From Streptomyces tateyamensis (GTDB lineage: Bacteria > Actinomycetota > Actinomycetes > Streptomycetales > Streptomycetaceae): a stretch of DNA of 64,000 nt. This document shows positions 62,141 to 64,000 of this stretch, piece by piece. The DNA is taken from the NCBI RefSeq assembly GCF_003205575.1, contig NZ_PYBW01000004.1:46348-110347 (forward strand). The letters run 5' to 3'. The position numbers and the translations under genes were made by a program. The notes beneath the pieces are model-generated. The model was not told the origin of the DNA and searched no databases. It was given only the letters and a program-made list of their open reading frames with translations. How positions within the stretch are numbered: the stretch's first letter is position 1; the number at the start of each line of letters is the position of its first letter.

Positions 62141-62645
62141 GAACTGATGTCTCCAACTGCTAGAGGATATAAATTCGCACCGACAGGGGCGAATATCCCC
62201 GAGAGTCAGACCGCCCCCAGTCGGCGGCTATTAACCTACCAATCTTCAGGGGTGAGGCAATGCAAAATCACCTTGCACAAGGTTGTGCACCGTAGCCGCG
62301 CAAATGCACCAGAACGGGCAGGGAGGGAGAAATGTGGCCGCCAGGAATTGGGGCATTTGGGCAGTATTGTGATGCCTTGCAATGCCTTGGGACTGGGCGA
62401 CAAGGGGCCGAAAGCACGATTTTTCCGACTTCATAACCGTCGGTGACCTATTGTGATTTGCGTCACGGCTGGCTTCGGCTCCTCGGCCGATAACTCAGCC
62501 CGAATCCACCGAGCTGATTCGATGGTGATCGTTTCGGTGGACTTTTCGGGGTGACCGGCTGGAGGGTGTGGGGTGTCCGCTGGTCTGCCCAGCTCTTCCA
62601 CGTCTGCTCCGGTCGGGCCCTGGCGGGCGAGGGTCGGGTCGGCAC
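62141..62645. other. 505-bp intergenic region between the S1 protease and the IS1380 transposase
   Basis: No gene is supported. The part next to the protease (62141-62440) is clearly richer in A+T than the genome and contains a 16-bp palindrome at 62274-62289. The part next to the transposase (62440-62645) should include the end of the insertion sequence, but without the other end I could not define an inverted repeat. Confidence 0.5.
62274..62289. promoter_or_regulatory. Palindrome upstream of the S1 protease
   Basis: TGCACAA-GG-TTGTGCA: perfect 7-bp arms, about 135 bp before the protease start. It is a possible repressor site for protease expression. Confidence 0.4.
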
Positions 62646-64000
62646 TCAGGCTGGTGGTGCGTGGGCGGCGTCGAACAGGGCGGTGAACGGCTGCTGCCAG
62701 GGCCAGCGGTCGGGCAGATGAAGCGTCAGTCGGCGGGCCGAGCGGGCAAGGCGGGCCGGGACGTTGACCAGGTGCGCGCGCAGGGTGGCGGTCGTCGCTC
62801 TGGCGTGGAAGGCACCGGCGAGGGCTCCGGCGGCCCGCAGCAGGTTGAACGCGATCGCCCACAGGGTCAGCCACGCGTTGTTGGCCTGGAAGCTGCCGGA
62901 GGGCAGGTGGGCGAGCGGCCCGGACTTGCCGTCCGCGATGACCTGCTCGATGACGGCGTGCCGGCGGTGCTGCAGCTCGGCCTGGAGCATCTCGAAGGGG
63001 CTGTCGGTGAAGACGGGGTGGTAGCGCCAGGCGGTGAACAACTCGCCCTGCCCTGATGCCACTTCGCTGTTCAGGCGGCGGACCCGCCGCACGATCAGCC
63101 GCGCGGTGACGTGCTCGGCCTTCTTCCGTCCGGTGAACGCCGTGTACTCCACCTCGGCGACCTCGGCATCGGACACCAGCTCCCCGGTGTCGGGGTCGAC
63201 GAACGCGTCCGGGTAGCGGATCGCCGTCCACGCGGTCTCGGGAATCTGGCTGATCGCGGCGGCGACGGAGGGGTTCATCCGCACTGTGAGCGAGAAGCGG
63301 GCGCCCGCACGGCGGCAGGCCGCCGCCACGTCGGCGTTGTAGAACTGGCTGTCCGCCCGCACCACCACGGTCCCCCTCGCGCCCGCCTGCTTTGCAGCGG
63401 CCAGGGCCTCGGCGGTGAACGGGCCGGCGCCCCGCGCGTCGGCGGCCTTGCCCCGCCGCAGCCGGACCGCGGCGATCACCGGCCGGGCCAGCGGCGTGGA
63501 GAGGGTGGCCAGGATCGGGTGCAGGGTGCGGACACCCTTGAACCTGCCGACCTCGGCGCCTTGCTTGGCGCGCCCGTAGACCCTGCGGTGGGTGGGGTCG
63601 ATGTCCACGAACGCCACCTTGTCCGCGCCCGGCAGCAGCGGCGTGGTCCGCGCCAAGCGGGCGAGGAAGTCACGGTGCACCGCGTGGAGTTGACGGTTGT
63701 GGCCATGGGTGAACGAGCGTAGGAACGTGCCCAGCGTCGACGGCGCGCGCACCCCGCCGAACAGTCGGCTCATCGCGCCGAGCCGCAGCCGCTGTGTGTC
63801 GTCGATGGAGTCGGCCCCGGCGCACATCGCGGCGACCAGCGTCATCGCCTTGGCTCCCGGGTTGGCGCCGCCGCTGTTGCCGGCGCTGTCGATCCGCAGC
63901 CTCTCCTTGACCAGACCGGACAGGCCGACGCGCTCTGCCAGGCGGACCATTGGGACGAGCCCCGCGTCCGCGACCAGGTTCGGCTCGTCGAACGCGGCGA
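62646..64000 (-). mobile_element. IS1380-family transposase, 5' end beyond the window
   Basis: At least 450 codons remain, and the frame stays open to the right edge (AFDEPNLVADAGLVPMVRLA), so the gene starts outside the window. IS1380 hallmarks are AFVDIDPTHRRVYGRAKQGA (first Asp), VVVRADSQFYNADVAAACRR (second Asp), AVIEQVIADGKSGPLAHLPS (Glu region) and FQANNAWLTLWAIAFNLLRA. The reading frame shows no break, so the element may be active. It marks the right part of this window as accessory DNA. Confidence 0.9.

Noticed and set aside
54440..64000. Second copy of the tRNA-Leu 3' end as an attachment site
   Set aside because: Reading through to the right edge I saw no repeat of the T-arm/acceptor sequence, so no integrated island boundary can be claimed.

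Overview
The window is very GC-rich actinobacterial DNA. Coding frames are strongly third-position GC-biased, and GTG starts, 4-bp start/stop overlaps and AGGAGG-type ribosome sites are common. An SsgA-like sporulation protein, a SigB/SigF-type sigma factor, paired XRE/DUF397 genes and a xylan-utilisation cluster point to a Streptomycetaceae chromosome (Streptomyces or Kitasatospora). No plasmid or phage core genes are visible.

Layout. 1-7.1 kb: a xylan/xylo-oligosaccharide regulon with the start of a GH10 xylanase, a LacI-type repressor, an ABC importer (binding lipoprotein plus two permeases) and a GH3 beta-xylosidase. The xylanase and importer promoters carry the same 23-bp operator just downstream of matching promoters. 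7.1-18.6 kb: an FAD oxidoreductase, an MFS exporter with a hydrolase remnant and an operator cluster, a secreted S33 peptidase, a probably leaderless MFS/MarR operon, a SigB-type sigma factor with its own SigB-type promoter, a truncated DUF885 gene fused head-to-head to the tail of a repeat protein, and an XRE/DUF397 regulatory pair. 18.6-27.1 kb: a GH15 hydrolase, a GCS2-type ligase, a large catalase, a response regulator with a broken histidine kinase, and the C-terminal half of an MMPL protein.

27.2-32.8 kb holds two divergent M9 (collagenase-type) secreted metallopeptidases. 33-37.5 kb is a LysR gene plus a compact redox cluster: dimethylargininase-like, haem-oxygenase-like iron enzyme, flavin reductase, and divergently a HemK-like methyltransferase with a CDGSH protein. 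38-43.6 kb has two secreted EEP-type nuclease/phosphatases, one with 12 FG-GAP-like repeats and one with a LamG-like domain. 43.8-48 kb is an ECF sigma / zinc anti-sigma / ABC transporter operon. A SsgA-like gene follows, then a roughly 1,850-codon unknown beta-rich, FN3-containing reading frame broken by a TAG codon and a frameshift.

54.4-64 kb is accessory. A tRNA-Leu(CAG) is followed by a coupled pair encoding a degenerate tyrosine-recombinase-fold protein without a visible catalytic Tyr and a 601-aa DDE transposase, next to a small HTH gene and an unknown winged-helix gene. After a decayed stretch come a SigE-type ECF sigma factor with a membrane partner and an S1 secreted protease. An IS1380 transposase runs off the right edge.

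Several loci look like scars of gene loss: two junctions where the 5' ends of divergent genes are missing, one hydrolase fragment, one frameshifted kinase and one doubly broken giant gene. The recombinase-like/transposase module at 54.7-57.5 kb and the broken giant protein are the least explained parts.
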